A DNA stretch of 64,000 bases from an uncultured Acidobacteriia bacterium (GTDB taxonomy: Bacteria; Acidobacteriota; Terriglobia; Bryobacterales; Bryobacteraceae): positions 1 through 64,000 of the forward strand of contig CAIXXM010000111.1 in assembly GCA_903923395.1 (NCBI GenBank). Reading direction: 5' to 3'. The notes under the pieces were generated by a model. It ran no database searches. It was given only the letters and a program-made list of their open reading frames with translations, and was not told where the DNA came from. The position numbers were made by a program, and so were the translations under genes. Positions 9,150 to 18,242 of the stretch are shown in pieces (position 1 is the first letter of the stretch; each line of letters starts with the position of its first letter).

Positions 9150-11828
9150 TTAGGCGATCGCCGAGTCAATCTTCTCCGGATTCACACCCAGATCCGTAAT
9201 GGCCTTCGCCGCCTTCTTCGCATCGAATTTGCCTTCCCGTACCAGCTTCGAGAGAGCCGCCACCACGATGGATTCGGGGTTCACTTCAAAGTGCTTCCGC
9301 AGGAAGCCGCGGTTTTCCGAGCGTCCGAAGCCATCCGTGCCCAATGCCACATAGCGGCCAGGGAACCACGGCGCAATCTGATCCTGCACGGTCTTCATGT
9401 AATCTGAAGCCGCGATGATCGGACCCTCAAAACCAGCCAGCGCCTTCTGCACGTACGGCACCTGCTCGGCCTTCGTGGGATGCAGCCGGTTCCAGCGTTC
9501 GACCCGCAGCGCTTCACGCCGCAGTTCGCTGTAACTGGTGACACTCCAAATGTCCGCTGCCACGTTGTACTTTTCTTCCAGAATTGCTGCCGCACGCCGC
9601 ACTTCCGGCAGGATTGGACCGCTGCCGAAAAGTTGCACACGGGCCTTGGCTTTCGCCAAAGATGACTTCGCAAACAGATAGATGCCCTTGATGATGCCTT
9701 CTTCGGCACCTTCCGGCATGGCTGCCTGCTCGTAGTTTTCGTTGTAAAGCGTCAGGTAGTAGAACAGGTCTTCCCGGTCCTCATACATGCGCTTGATGCC
9801 ATCGCGGACGATCACCGCAATTTCATATGCGTAGCAAGGGTCATACGCAGCCAGAGAAGGCACCGTGCTGGCCAGCAACAGGGAGTGTCCGTCCTGATGC
9901 TGCAGACCTTCACCGTTCAGGGTCGTGCGTCCAGCAGTGCCGCCCATGAGGAAGCCCTTGCCGCGGGAATCCGCGAACGCCCAGATCATGTCGCCAACGC
10001 GCTGGAACCCGAACATCGAGTAGTAGATGAAGAAGGGAATCGTATCGACACCGTAGTTGGTGTAGGCCGTTCCGGCAGCCGTGAAGTCGGCCATCGAGCC
10101 GGCCTCTGTAATGCCTTCTTCCAGAATCTGTCCGTCCGTCGCTTCTTTGTAGTACAGCAGGATGTCCGCGTCATGCGGCTTATAGAGCTGCCCGTTGGCA
10201 GCGTAGATGCCGAACGAACGGAACATGCTCTCCATACCGAACGTACGGGCTTCGTCGGGAATAATCGGCACGATGTTTTTGCCGATGCCCGGGGTCTTGA
10301 GCAGCTTGCCGAGCAACTTCACAAATGCCATCGTGCTCGAAGGATGCGGAGCCGTGGAACCGTGCTTGAACTCTTCCCAAACTTCATCCGCAGGCGTCTT
10401 GATCGTTGACGGACCCACATGCCGCGACGGAAGATACCCGCCAAGAGCCTTGCGGCGTTCATGCATGTAGATCATTTCCGGCGCAGTTTCCGCCGGCTTG
10501 TGCAATCCGCTGTGGGCCGCAGTTTCTTCCGGAAGATCAAGACCGAACCGGTGGATGAACTGCTCCACCGCCTTGTCGTTCATCTTCTTCTGCTGATGGC
10601 TGAAGTTGCGGGCTTCCCCGGAATCTCCCATGCCAAAGCCCTTCACGGTCTTCATCAGAATGACCGTGGGACCACCCTTGTGATCATGGGCGGCTTTGTA
10701 CGCGTTGTAGACCTTGATGGGATCATGACCGCCACGGCGCAGTGCCGCGATCTGGTCATCGGTCATATCTTCCACAAGTGCCGCTGTTTCGGGATACTTG
10801 CCGAAGAATTCCTTGCGGGCATACGCCGGGCCCTTGGCCTTGAACGCCTGGTATTCGCCGTCCACGCACTCATTCATGAGCTGGATCAGCTTGCCCGACT
10901 TATCCTTCGCCAGCAGCGCATCCCACTCGCTGCCCCACAGGCACTTCACCACGTTCCAGCCAGCACCGCGGAACAGAGCTTCAAGTTCCTGCACGATCTT
11001 GCCGTTGCCGCGTACCGGACCATCTAGCCGCTGCAAATTGCAATTGATCACGAAAATCAGGTTGTCGAGCTTCTCACGCGAAGCAACGCCAATGGCACCG
11101 GTCGACTCCGGCTCGTCCATTTCGCCATCGCCGAGATAGGCATAAACCTTGCGGTCGGTGACAGGGATCATCCCGCGCTTTTCCAGGTACCGCATGAAGC
11201 GTGCCTGATAAATCGAGTTGATCGGCCCCAGGCCCATCGAAACGGTGGGGAACTGCCAGAAATCCTTCATCAGCCAGGGGTGCGGATAGCTGGAAAGACC
11301 AGGGGTATCCCTCAATTCATGGCGGAAGTTGTTGAGCGCATCCGCACTCAAACGTCCCTCCAGGAAGGCACGGGAATACACACCGGGAGAAGCATGCCCC
11401 TGAAAGTAAACGAAGTCACCAGGCTGATCGCCGTAGCTGGCGCGGAAGAAATGATTGAAGCCCACTTCCAGCGTGGTGGCGAGGGATTGGTAGGTCGCAA
11501 TATGCCCGCCGATGCCTTCGTCCGTCTTGTTCTGGTGGTTCACCATAGCCATGGCGTTCCAGCGCACCAGACTTTCGACAACGGCTTCGGTCTTCAAATC
11601 GCCCGGGTACGGCTCCTGCTTCTCAACAGGGACAGTATTGACGTAGTCCGTATTGGAGCGGATGGGAACCGTCACGCCGTTTTCGCGTGCGCGGTCCTCC
11701 AATTTTTCAATGAGGAAACTGGCCCGGTCCGGCCCTGCTTCTTCAACGATCTGATCGAGAGCCTCGAGCCATTCGGCTGTTTCGCGGGGGTCCCGGTCAA
11801 CCATGCGTTCGGTGAGTTGTTGATGCAT
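9150..11828 (-). CDS. aceE: Pyruvate dehydrogenase E1 component, homodimeric type
   Basis: DYVNTVPVEKQEPYPGDLKTEAVVESLVRWNAMAMVNHQNK; YLGDGEMDEPESTGAI; GEGLQHQDGHSLLLASTVP. Confidence 0.96.
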   Translation of the reverse strand: MHQQLTERMVDRDPRETAEWLEALDQIVEEAGPDRASFLIEKLEDRARENGVTVPIRSNTDYVNTVPVEKQEPYPGDLKTEAVVESLVRWNAMAMVNHQNKTDEGIGGHIATYQSLATTLEVGFNHFFRASYGDQPGDFVYFQGHASPGVYSRAFLEGRLSADALNNFRHELRDTPGLSSYPHPWLMKDFWQFPTVSMGLGPINSIYQARFMRYLEKRGMIPVTDRKVYAYLGDGEMDEPESTGAIGVASREKLDNLIFVINCNLQRLDGPVRGNGKIVQELEALFRGAGWNVVKCLWGSEWDALLAKDKSGKLIQLMNECVDGEYQAFKAKGPAYARKEFFGKYPETAALVEDMTDDQIAALRRGGHDPIKVYNAYKAAHDHKGGPTVILMKTVKGFGMGDSGEARNFSHQQKKMNDKAVEQFIHRFGLDLPEETAAHSGLHKPAETAPEMIYMHERRKALGGYLPSRHVGPSTIKTPADEVWEEFKHGSTAPHPSSTMAFVKLLGKLLKTPGIGKNIVPIIPDEARTFGMESMFRSFGIYAANGQLYKPHDADILLYYKEATDGQILEEGITEAGSMADFTAAGTAYTNYGVDTIPFFIYYSMFGFQRVGDMIWAFADSRGKGFLMGGTAGRTTLNGEGLQHQDGHSLLLASTVPSLAAYDPCYAYEIAVIVRDGIKRMYEDREDLFYYLTLYNENYEQAAMPEGAEEGIIKGIYLFAKSSLAKAKARVQLFGSGPILPEVRRAAAILEEKYNVAADIWSVTSYSELRREALRVERWNRLHPTKAEQVPYVQKALAGFEGPIIAASDYMKTVQDQIAPWFPGRYVALGTDGFGRSENRGFLRKHFEVNPESIVVAALSKLVREGKFDAKKAAKAITDLGVNPEKIDSAIA

Positions 11829-11918
11829 GTGGGGTAAGCCTCAAGTATAAGCGATGGGACGAAGCGGACCGGGACGAAGCGGAGGGGAACCAGCCTCTCC
11901 CGGTCCCCGCACTCAATA

Positions 11919-12546
11919 TTGGTTCCAGTGCCCAAACGCTACGGAAAATCCCATCGCCCGTGTCTGATAAGCGGAATAATTGCCATCGTTCCGCGTATAG
12001 CGGGTCCAGTTGTGGGCCACCTCCGCATAATTCCGGAAGATCCCATTGCGCCCAATGCCGCCCGGCGTGGTGGCTTGCGTAGCTGAAAGCCACTGCTGGA
12101 ATCGATTACCCTGACGTCATCGTAACCGAGAATCTCCCGGTAACTGCCCGGCGTCAGAACCACCTGCATCGAATTGGCGCGCATCGACTGCACCATCATC
12201 ATGTACCGGGTCGCCTCCGTCGCATGCACATACTTGATGGCGATCATGTCGCCTGCTGCGAAGCCACCTGGCCCCGGGAGCGTGCTTCAGCAGCATAGTG
12301 AAGAAGGTACTGCATTCGGAGCTAGCCGGCGGATGTGCAGGACGCCAGTCCATGGCACCGCTTGTGGCTTGGACGTTGGTGTTGACCGGGTGGGCAAGCA
12401 GTTCCGTAATCGGGCTTTGGTTAGGCCTGGATGAATCGCGCGGTGTGCGCCGCAAGCTGGCCCGGCTGGGCTGCTGTGAAAGCAACCAGAAGCGCAACTC
12501 CCGGGGGCACGCTTCGTAATACTGCATGATTTTCCTTCTGTTTTCC
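11919..12546 (-). pseudogene. Decayed secreted-protein gene (possibly NlpC/P60-like cysteine-amidase fold)
   Basis: Minus-strand coding-like segments in different frames: VLRSVPPGVALLVAFTAAQPGQLAAHTARFIQA (signal-like); TELLAHPVNTNVQATSGAMDWRPAHPPASSECSTFFTMLLKHA; GGFAAGDMIAIKYVHATEATRYMMMVQSMRANSMQVVLTPGSYREILGYDDVRVI; FQQWLSATQATTPGGIGRNGIFRNYAEVAHNWTRYTRNDGNYSAYQTRAMGFSVAFGHWNQY*. Confidence 0.6.
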
Positions 12547-12640
12547 ATGTGAGGTGCCATTGCTGTGGCATTCCCTCTGCCAGAACGAACCGAAATTGAT
12601 ACTGAAAGCAACTCATCTGCCATGGCCAGCAAATTGCATG

Positions 12641-14089
12641 GACCTGGGCATGGGTACCGCGATTTCTGCTCTTCCGCCGTCAAGTACCAACCCGGACGTT
12701 CTTCCGGCCGGTGGAATTCCGCCGAAACCAAAGCGTTGGCTGAAAATACTCGTGTCCAGCGCTATTATCCTGGTGGCGGCATCCGGTCTCTATCTCTACC
12801 TGAACAGGGCTCCGCCCCTGGCATATGTCACCATGAGCATCGACCGCGGTGATATTGACGCGTCAGTCTCTACCACCGGGACCATGAACGCGGAAGTTAC
12901 AGTGCAGGTGGGCAGTCAGGTTTCCGGCAACATAATCGCACTCTACGCGGACTTCAACACCAGGGTCAAGAAAGGCCAGTTGATCGCCGTCATTGACCCT
13001 GCACCGTTCCAGGCCGCTGTGGATCAGGCCGCCGCGACACTGCTTTCCGTGAAGTCCGCGCATGAGACGGCGCTTGCCAACGTGCAGAAAACCTTGGCGG
13101 ATCAGGCCACCGCAGACGCCAACACGGCCAGTCAGCAGGCGAACCTCACCAAGGCGCAGAGCGCGGTGGACGTGGCAAAGACCATCACGGAGCGTCACGA
13201 GGAACTCGTCAAGGAAGGTGTTCTTGCGAAAGAAGACGGGGACACGACACACTCGATCTGGGAACAGGCGGTAGCTGGGGTCACTGCCGCAAGAGCTGCA
13301 GTAGCTGCGGCCGGGACCGCAGTAGAATCTGCCCGGCAGGCTGTCCAGGTTGCGCGTTACCAGGAGGCACAGGCATTGGCCATCATTGCGCAGAATCAGG
13401 CTGCGCTGGCGCAAGCCCAACTCAACCTCTCCCATACGAAGATTCTGGCACCGGTAGATGGCACTGTTGAGTCCCGCAATATGGACGTGGGCCAGACCGT
13501 AGCTGCGTCATTTGCCTCTCCCGTCATTTTTCTTATTGCGCGGGATCTGACAAAGATGCAAGTGGATACCAACGTGGATGAATCGGACGTCAGCGCCATC
13601 CGCCTGGGCCAGACTGCGACTTTTACCGTCGACGCTTATGCCAGTAGAACCTTCACCGGCAGGGTGATTCAGATCCGTGAGGCACCCATAAATGTACTCA
13701 ACGTCATCACCTATGATGTGGTGATTCAAGTTGCAAATGACGACCTCAATCTGTTTCCAGGCATGACTGCCAATGTGACCATCATGACCAGTCATGCCTC
13801 AAACGTGCTTCGGATACCCAAAGCCGCCCTGCGTTTCCGGCCACGCGGCGCAGTGCCTGCCGCGAAACCAACAAAGCAGGATGGCCAGACTATCTACGTA
13901 CCAGGCCCGAAAGGAGAACCGGAAGCCGTCTCCGTACAAACGGGTATCAGCGACGCCAACCGGACAGAACTAAAGCCCGGCACGCTGCAGGCGGGTGTTG
14001 CTTTGGTGACGGGAGTAGCAGTGAAGCCTGGCACGGCAACGCCGCCCCCTGCCAGTTCCTCAGGAAGTCCGAAGCGTTTAGGAATTTAA
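12641..14089 (+). CDS. HlyD/MacA-family periplasmic adaptor subunit
   Basis: SIDRGDIDASVSTTGTMNAEVTVQVGSQVSGNIIALYADFNTRVKKGQLIAVIDPAPFQAAVDQ; coiled-coil; LSHTKILAPVDGTVESRNMDVGQTV. Confidence 0.88.
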   Translation, partial: DLGMGTAISALPPSSTNPDVLPAGGIPPKPKRWLKILVSSAIILVAASGLYLYLNRAPPLAYVTMSIDRGDIDASVSTTGTMNAEVTVQVGSQVSGNIIALYADFNTRVKKGQLIAVIDPAPFQAAVDQAAATLLSVKSAHETALANVQKTLADQATADANTASQQANLTKAQSAVDVAKTITERHEELVKEGVLAKEDGDTTHSIWEQAVAGVTAARAAVAAAGTAVESARQAVQVARYQEAQALAIIAQNQAALAQAQLNLSHTKILAPVDGTVESRNMDVGQTVAASFASPVIFLIARDLTKMQVDTNVDESDVSAIRLGQTATFTVDAYASRTFTGRVIQIREAPINVLNVITYDVVIQVANDDLNLFPGMTANVTIMTSHASNVLRIPKAALRFRPRGAVPAAKPTKQDGQTIYVPGPKGEPEAVSVQTGISDANRTELKPGTLQAGVALVTGVAVKPGTATPPPASSSGSPKRLGI

Positions 14090-15328
14090 ATGAACTTCAG
14101 AAAGTTCTCTGCGAGCGTTGGCATTGCATTCCGCGCCCTGCGCGTGAATAAGATGCGGTCTGCCCTCACTATGCTGGGCATAATTATCGGCGTCGCCGCG
14201 GTCATTGCGATGGTTGCTGTGGGTTCGGGCGCTGAGCAGCGGATCAAAGAACAAATCGCTTCCATCGGCAGCAATTTAGTCATCGTTCTCTCCGGGAGTG
14301 TATCGAGTTCCGGCATCCGCATGGGCACCGGCAATGCGCAGACCTTAACTGAGGACGACGCCAAAGCCATTGCCAGGGAAGCGGATGCTGCTCTCCTGGC
14401 TGCGCCAGCCGTCCGCGGCGGCGCACAGATCGTTTTTGGCAACAGCAACTGGGGCACCCAGATCCTTGGTACAACTCCCGAATATCTTTCTGTCCGAGAC
14501 CTGGAAATCGAGCAAGGCCAGGCGTTCCTCAGCAGTGATGTCGATGCCGCAGCCAAGGTCGCGCTGCTCGGCAAGACCGTGACCGGCAACCTCTTCAGCG
14601 GAGCGAGTCCCATCGGCCAGGTCATCCGTATCAAGAAGGTGCCATTCACCGTCATCGGGACGCTTGTGCCAAAAGGACAATCCCCAACCGGGCAGGACCA
14701 GGACGACGTTATCCTCATCCCCATCAGCACCGCGAAGAAAAAAGTTCTCGGCACCAGTCAGGCCAACTACGCAGCTGTCGGGTCAGTGATGGTCCAGGCG
14801 GCCGATGGCCGTACTCAGGATGTTCAGGACCAAATCAAGGCGCTCCTGCGCCAGCGTCACCACCTGCAGCCGAATGAAGATGATGATTTCAACATCCGCA
14901 ATATGGAGGAGGTTTTTCAGGCGCAGGAAAGCTCCGCTGGTGTGATGTCGATCCTGCTTGCCGCGATCGCCTCCGTTTCACTGCTGGTCGGTGGCATCGG
15001 CATTATGAACATCATGCTGGTCTCTGTCAGCGAGCGAACCAGGGAGATCGGTCTACGCCAGGCAGTCGGCGCTAAAACCCGTGACATCCTCAGCCAGTTC
15101 CTCGTCGAAGCGGTTACCCTCTCAGCCGTTGGGGGCGCCGTGGGGATCGCCCTGGGCCTCGGCTCCAGCGCGTTGATTTCGTACTTCGCAAAATGGTCCA
15201 CCGTGGTCAGCCCTGGTTCCGTTGTGCTGGCGTTTTTGTTCTCTGCGTTCATCGGTGTCACCTTTGGCTTCTACCCGGCAAGGAAGGCCGCTTATATGGA
15301 TCCGATTGAGGCACTGCGCCATGAATAG
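14090..15328 (+). CDS. MacB-type ABC transporter permease (FtsX-like)
   Basis: AFRALRVNKMRSALTMLGIIIGVAAVIAMVAVGSGAEQRIKEQIASIGSN; GGIGIMNIMLVSVSERTREIGLRQAVGAKTRDILSQFLVEAV. Confidence 0.92.
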   Translation: MNFRKFSASVGIAFRALRVNKMRSALTMLGIIIGVAAVIAMVAVGSGAEQRIKEQIASIGSNLVIVLSGSVSSSGIRMGTGNAQTLTEDDAKAIAREADAALLAAPAVRGGAQIVFGNSNWGTQILGTTPEYLSVRDLEIEQGQAFLSSDVDAAAKVALLGKTVTGNLFSGASPIGQVIRIKKVPFTVIGTLVPKGQSPTGQDQDDVILIPISTAKKKVLGTSQANYAAVGSVMVQAADGRTQDVQDQIKALLRQRHHLQPNEDDDFNIRNMEEVFQAQESSAGVMSILLAAIASVSLLVGGIGIMNIMLVSVSERTREIGLRQAVGAKTRDILSQFLVEAVTLSAVGGAVGIALGLGSSALISYFAKWSTVVSPGSVVLAFLFSAFIGVTFGFYPARKAAYMDPIEALRHE

Positions 15329-16070
15329 TGCCAACATCATCGAGATTGATCATTTGACCCGAACATTTCAGATTGGGGACATGATTGTGAACGCCTTGCG
15401 GGATGTGAGTTTGGAAATCCAGCCCGGTGATTTCGTCGCTGTAATGGGCCCTTCCGGCTCGGGGAAATCAACTCTCATGAATATCCTGGGCTGCCTTGAC
15501 CGGCCTACTTCCGGCACCTACCGGCTCGATGGTATTCCCGTGGAAGGTATGAGCCGTGATCAACTTGCGGAAATCCGCAACCGGAAGCTTGGCTTCGTTT
15601 TCCAGCAATTCAACCTGTTGGCGCGGACAAGTTCCCTCGAAAACGTAGAGTTGCCCCTGCTGTATTCAACCGAGCCGGTACAAGACTCCCGGAAACTGGC
15701 GATGGATGCCCTCGCTGCCGTTGGACTCGCCGATCGTGCCGGCCATCACCCCAACCAACTCTCCGGTGGACAGCAGCAGCGCGTTGCGATTGCGCGGGCT
15801 CTGGTGAACAAGCCGCAGATTCTGATGGCTGATGAACCCACCGGTGCTCTCGATACCCGCACCAGTGTGGAGATCATGGCCATCTTCCAAAAGCTCAACC
15901 GGGAGCAGGGGATCACCACTATTGTGGTGACTCATGAACCCGATATCGCCCAGTACGCCAACCGTATTATTTATTTCCGTGATGGCCGCATTGAGAGTGA
16001 TCAGGCGATCACCAACCCCCGGGACGCAGCGGCTGAACTCCGGGGCGCGGCATCACTTGCGGTCTCCTAA
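15321..16070 (+). CDS. ABC transporter ATP-binding protein (LolD/MacB type)
   Basis: [58 protein letters not shown] at 15321 overlaps the permease stop. Confidence 0.95.
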   Translation: MNSANIIEIDHLTRTFQIGDMIVNALRDVSLEIQPGDFVAVMGPSGSGKSTLMNILGCLDRPTSGTYRLDGIPVEGMSRDQLAEIRNRKLGFVFQQFNLLARTSSLENVELPLLYSTEPVQDSRKLAMDALAAVGLADRAGHHPNQLSGGQQQRVAIARALVNKPQILMADEPTGALDTRTSVEIMAIFQKLNREQGITTIVVTHEPDIAQYANRIIYFRDGRIESDQAITNPRDAAAELRGAASLAVS

Positions 16071-16151
16071 GTATTCGCCGGCAAAACGGACCTCGGGGCG
16101 GCGGCGAATGCTTGTATGTCATGAGGCCGCCCCGGCCTTTGCCGGCTAGCC
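16071..16151 (+). repeat. Dispersed palindromic intergenic element, copy A
   Basis: gtattcgccggcaaaacggacctcggggcggcggcgaatgcttgtatgtcatgaggccgccccggcctttgccggctagcc; outer arms CCGGCAAA/TTTGCCGG, inner arms GGGGCGGC/GCCGCCCC. Confidence 0.75.
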
Positions 16152-16334
16152 AAAGACCATTTCTCATTGACATGACAGAAAAACTCAACGACTCCGATCC
16201 GGGCACCGGTCACTGGACCTCAGTCCAGGTCAAGACGCACGAACACCCGGAACGTGCTTCCTTCGCACTGACTCTTGAGGTGCCCGCCATCATCATTTGG
16301 CTCCCCTGCAACATGACCGGACTATCCTGAACAG

Positions 16335-17462
16335 GTGACATGCAGAGCGGATGTTGCCGTCATCGGCGGCGGAATCTTGGGCCTGGCGCATGCCTGTGTA
16401 CTGGCGCGCGCTGGACGAAAAGTAGTCCTGTTCGAGAGAAATGCGAAGGCGCAGGGGGCCTCGGTCCGCAACTTCGGCATGATATGGCCCGTTGGTCAGC
16501 CCTTCGGAGCCATGCATGAGCTGGCGCTGCGCAGCCGGGCGATCTGGGATGAAGTGCTGGCGGCATCCAAACTGGACTGTCTTCGAACCGGCTCACTTCA
16601 TGTGGCCCACCACGACGATGAAGCAGGCGTTCTGCGCGAGTTCGCGGAGATAGGTCCGCCCGCAGGCTACCCCTGCCATTGGTTGAACGCAGCGCAGACG
16701 CTCGCAATGAGCAATGCGGTTCAGCCGGACGGGCTGCGTGGCTCGCTTTGGAGCGAAACTGAAATCACCGTTGATCCCCGCCAAATTGTTGCCAAACTTC
16801 CCGAATACCTCCGCGAACTTGGTGTCGAACTCCGTTATGGAACGGCGGTCCGCAGTATAGAACTCCCGTTCATCGAGGCCGGCGGAGAACGCTGGGAAGT
16901 CGGCGCGGCTATCGTCTGCGGTGGTGACGACTTCGAAACCCTTTACCCGGAAACCTTCGCCGCGAGTGGCATCATCCGCTGTAAACTTCAGATGCTGCGT
17001 ACCGTTCCACAACCTTCGAACTGGCAACTTGGTCCAGCTCTGGCAGCCGGCCTGACGTTGCGTTTCTACAAGGCCTTCCAGCAGTGCAAAACTCTGGACG
17101 CGCTCAAGGCCCGCATTGCCGCGGAGAAACCTGCGTACAACGAGTGGGCCATCCATGTTCTGGCCTCCCAAGCTGCGAATGGTGCCATCACCCTGGGTGA
17201 CTCCCACGAGTACGGCAAAGAGATCGATATTTTTAACAAGACGCTGCTCGATGACCTGATCCTGAAGGAAGCCCGTGTTTTCCTCCGTCTGCCTTCCTGG
17301 GAGATCGCGGAGCGCTGGTATGGTGTCTACCCGCTGCATCCCGAAAAGCCCTTCTTCGAAGCACAACCAGCGCCTGGCGTCCACCTCGTTACCGCGCCCG
17401 GTGGTTCCGGCATGACACTTTCGTTCGGGCTTGCCGAACGGACCATGGGGGCACTGGGATGA
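16335..17462 (+). CDS. FAD-dependent oxidoreductase, TIGR03364/HpnW-like (phosphonate-associated)
   Basis: ADVAVIGGGILGLAHACVLARAGRKVVLFERNAKAQGASVRNFGMIWPVGQ; DAO fold; overlaps the phosphonatase-like gene by ATGA. Confidence 0.8.
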   Translation: MTCRADVAVIGGGILGLAHACVLARAGRKVVLFERNAKAQGASVRNFGMIWPVGQPFGAMHELALRSRAIWDEVLAASKLDCLRTGSLHVAHHDDEAGVLREFAEIGPPAGYPCHWLNAAQTLAMSNAVQPDGLRGSLWSETEITVDPRQIVAKLPEYLRELGVELRYGTAVRSIELPFIEAGGERWEVGAAIVCGGDDFETLYPETFAASGIIRCKLQMLRTVPQPSNWQLGPALAAGLTLRFYKAFQQCKTLDALKARIAAEKPAYNEWAIHVLASQAANGAITLGDSHEYGKEIDIFNKTLLDDLILKEARVFLRLPSWEIAERWYGVYPLHPEKPFFEAQPAPGVHLVTAPGGSGMTLSFGLAERTMGALG

Positions 17463-18232
17463 AGCACGTCACCGCCGTCGTCTTTGATCTTGCCGGCACC
17501 GTGGTTGACCATGGCAGCAGAGCACCTGTCGCCACGCTGCAGTCTGTCTTCGAGGCAGCGGGTATTCCTGTTTCCATCGAAGAAGCCCGCGCGGATATGG
17601 GCATCGCGAAGAGGGAGCACATTGCGGCCATTCTTTCCAGAAGGCTGGGCCATCGCGCCCCGGATTCTGAAATTGATCGCCTCTATGCCGATTTCATCCC
17701 GAGGCAGTTTTCCTGCCTCCGCCAGTACTCTGATGTGATCGAGGGTGTGCCCGAACTGATGGCGCAGCTCAAAACCCGCGGCATCCTTGCGGCTTCCACC
17801 ACCGGCTACACAAGACCCATGCTGGAAGTTTTGCTTGAACACGCCGGACCGCAGGGATTCCAGCCGGATATAGCCCTGTGTCCCGACGATGTTCCCGGCG
17901 GCGGCCGCCCCGCGCCCTGGATGTGTTACCTCGCTGCCATCTGCCTCAAGGTGAGCCCGCTTTGGAGCATGGTCAAGATCGGCGATACACAGAATGACAT
18001 CGTTGAAGGACGCAACGCCGGAATGTGGACGATCGGGATCACCCGTACGGGCAATGAAGTTGGACTGACCGCAGCGGAGTGGGAGGCGCTCCCAGATAAG
18101 GCAGGTGTTCTTGAGCGCGCCGGCATGCGTCTGCGCAATGCCGGCGCTCACTATCTCGCCGGAAGCGCCGCCGAATGTCTACCGTTGTTGGAAGACATTG
18201 AGCAGCGCCTCGCCGCTGGCGAACGGCCTTAA
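17459..18232 (+). CDS. Phosphonatase-like HAD hydrolase (PhnX-like)
   Basis: VVFDLAGTVVDHGSRAPVATLQSVFEAAGIPVSIEEARADMGIAKREHIAAIL; nucleophile Asp and candidate Schiff-base Lys; KIGDTQNDIVEGRNAGMWTIGI. Confidence 0.85.
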   Translation: MKHVTAVVFDLAGTVVDHGSRAPVATLQSVFEAAGIPVSIEEARADMGIAKREHIAAILSRRLGHRAPDSEIDRLYADFIPRQFSCLRQYSDVIEGVPELMAQLKTRGILAASTTGYTRPMLEVLLEHAGPQGFQPDIALCPDDVPGGGRPAPWMCYLAAICLKVSPLWSMVKIGDTQNDIVEGRNAGMWTIGITRTGNEVGLTAAEWEALPDKAGVLERAGMRLRNAGAHYLAGSAAECLPLLEDIEQRLAAGERP

Positions 18233-18242
18233 CCAACCTATC

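Noticed and set aside
16172-16330. Small plus-strand ORF MTEKLNDSDPGTGHWTSVQVKTHEHPERASFALTLEVPAIIIWLPCNMTGLS between the ABC ATPase and the FAD oxidoreductase
   Set aside because: No clear ribosome-binding site or family; too little evidence to call a gene.
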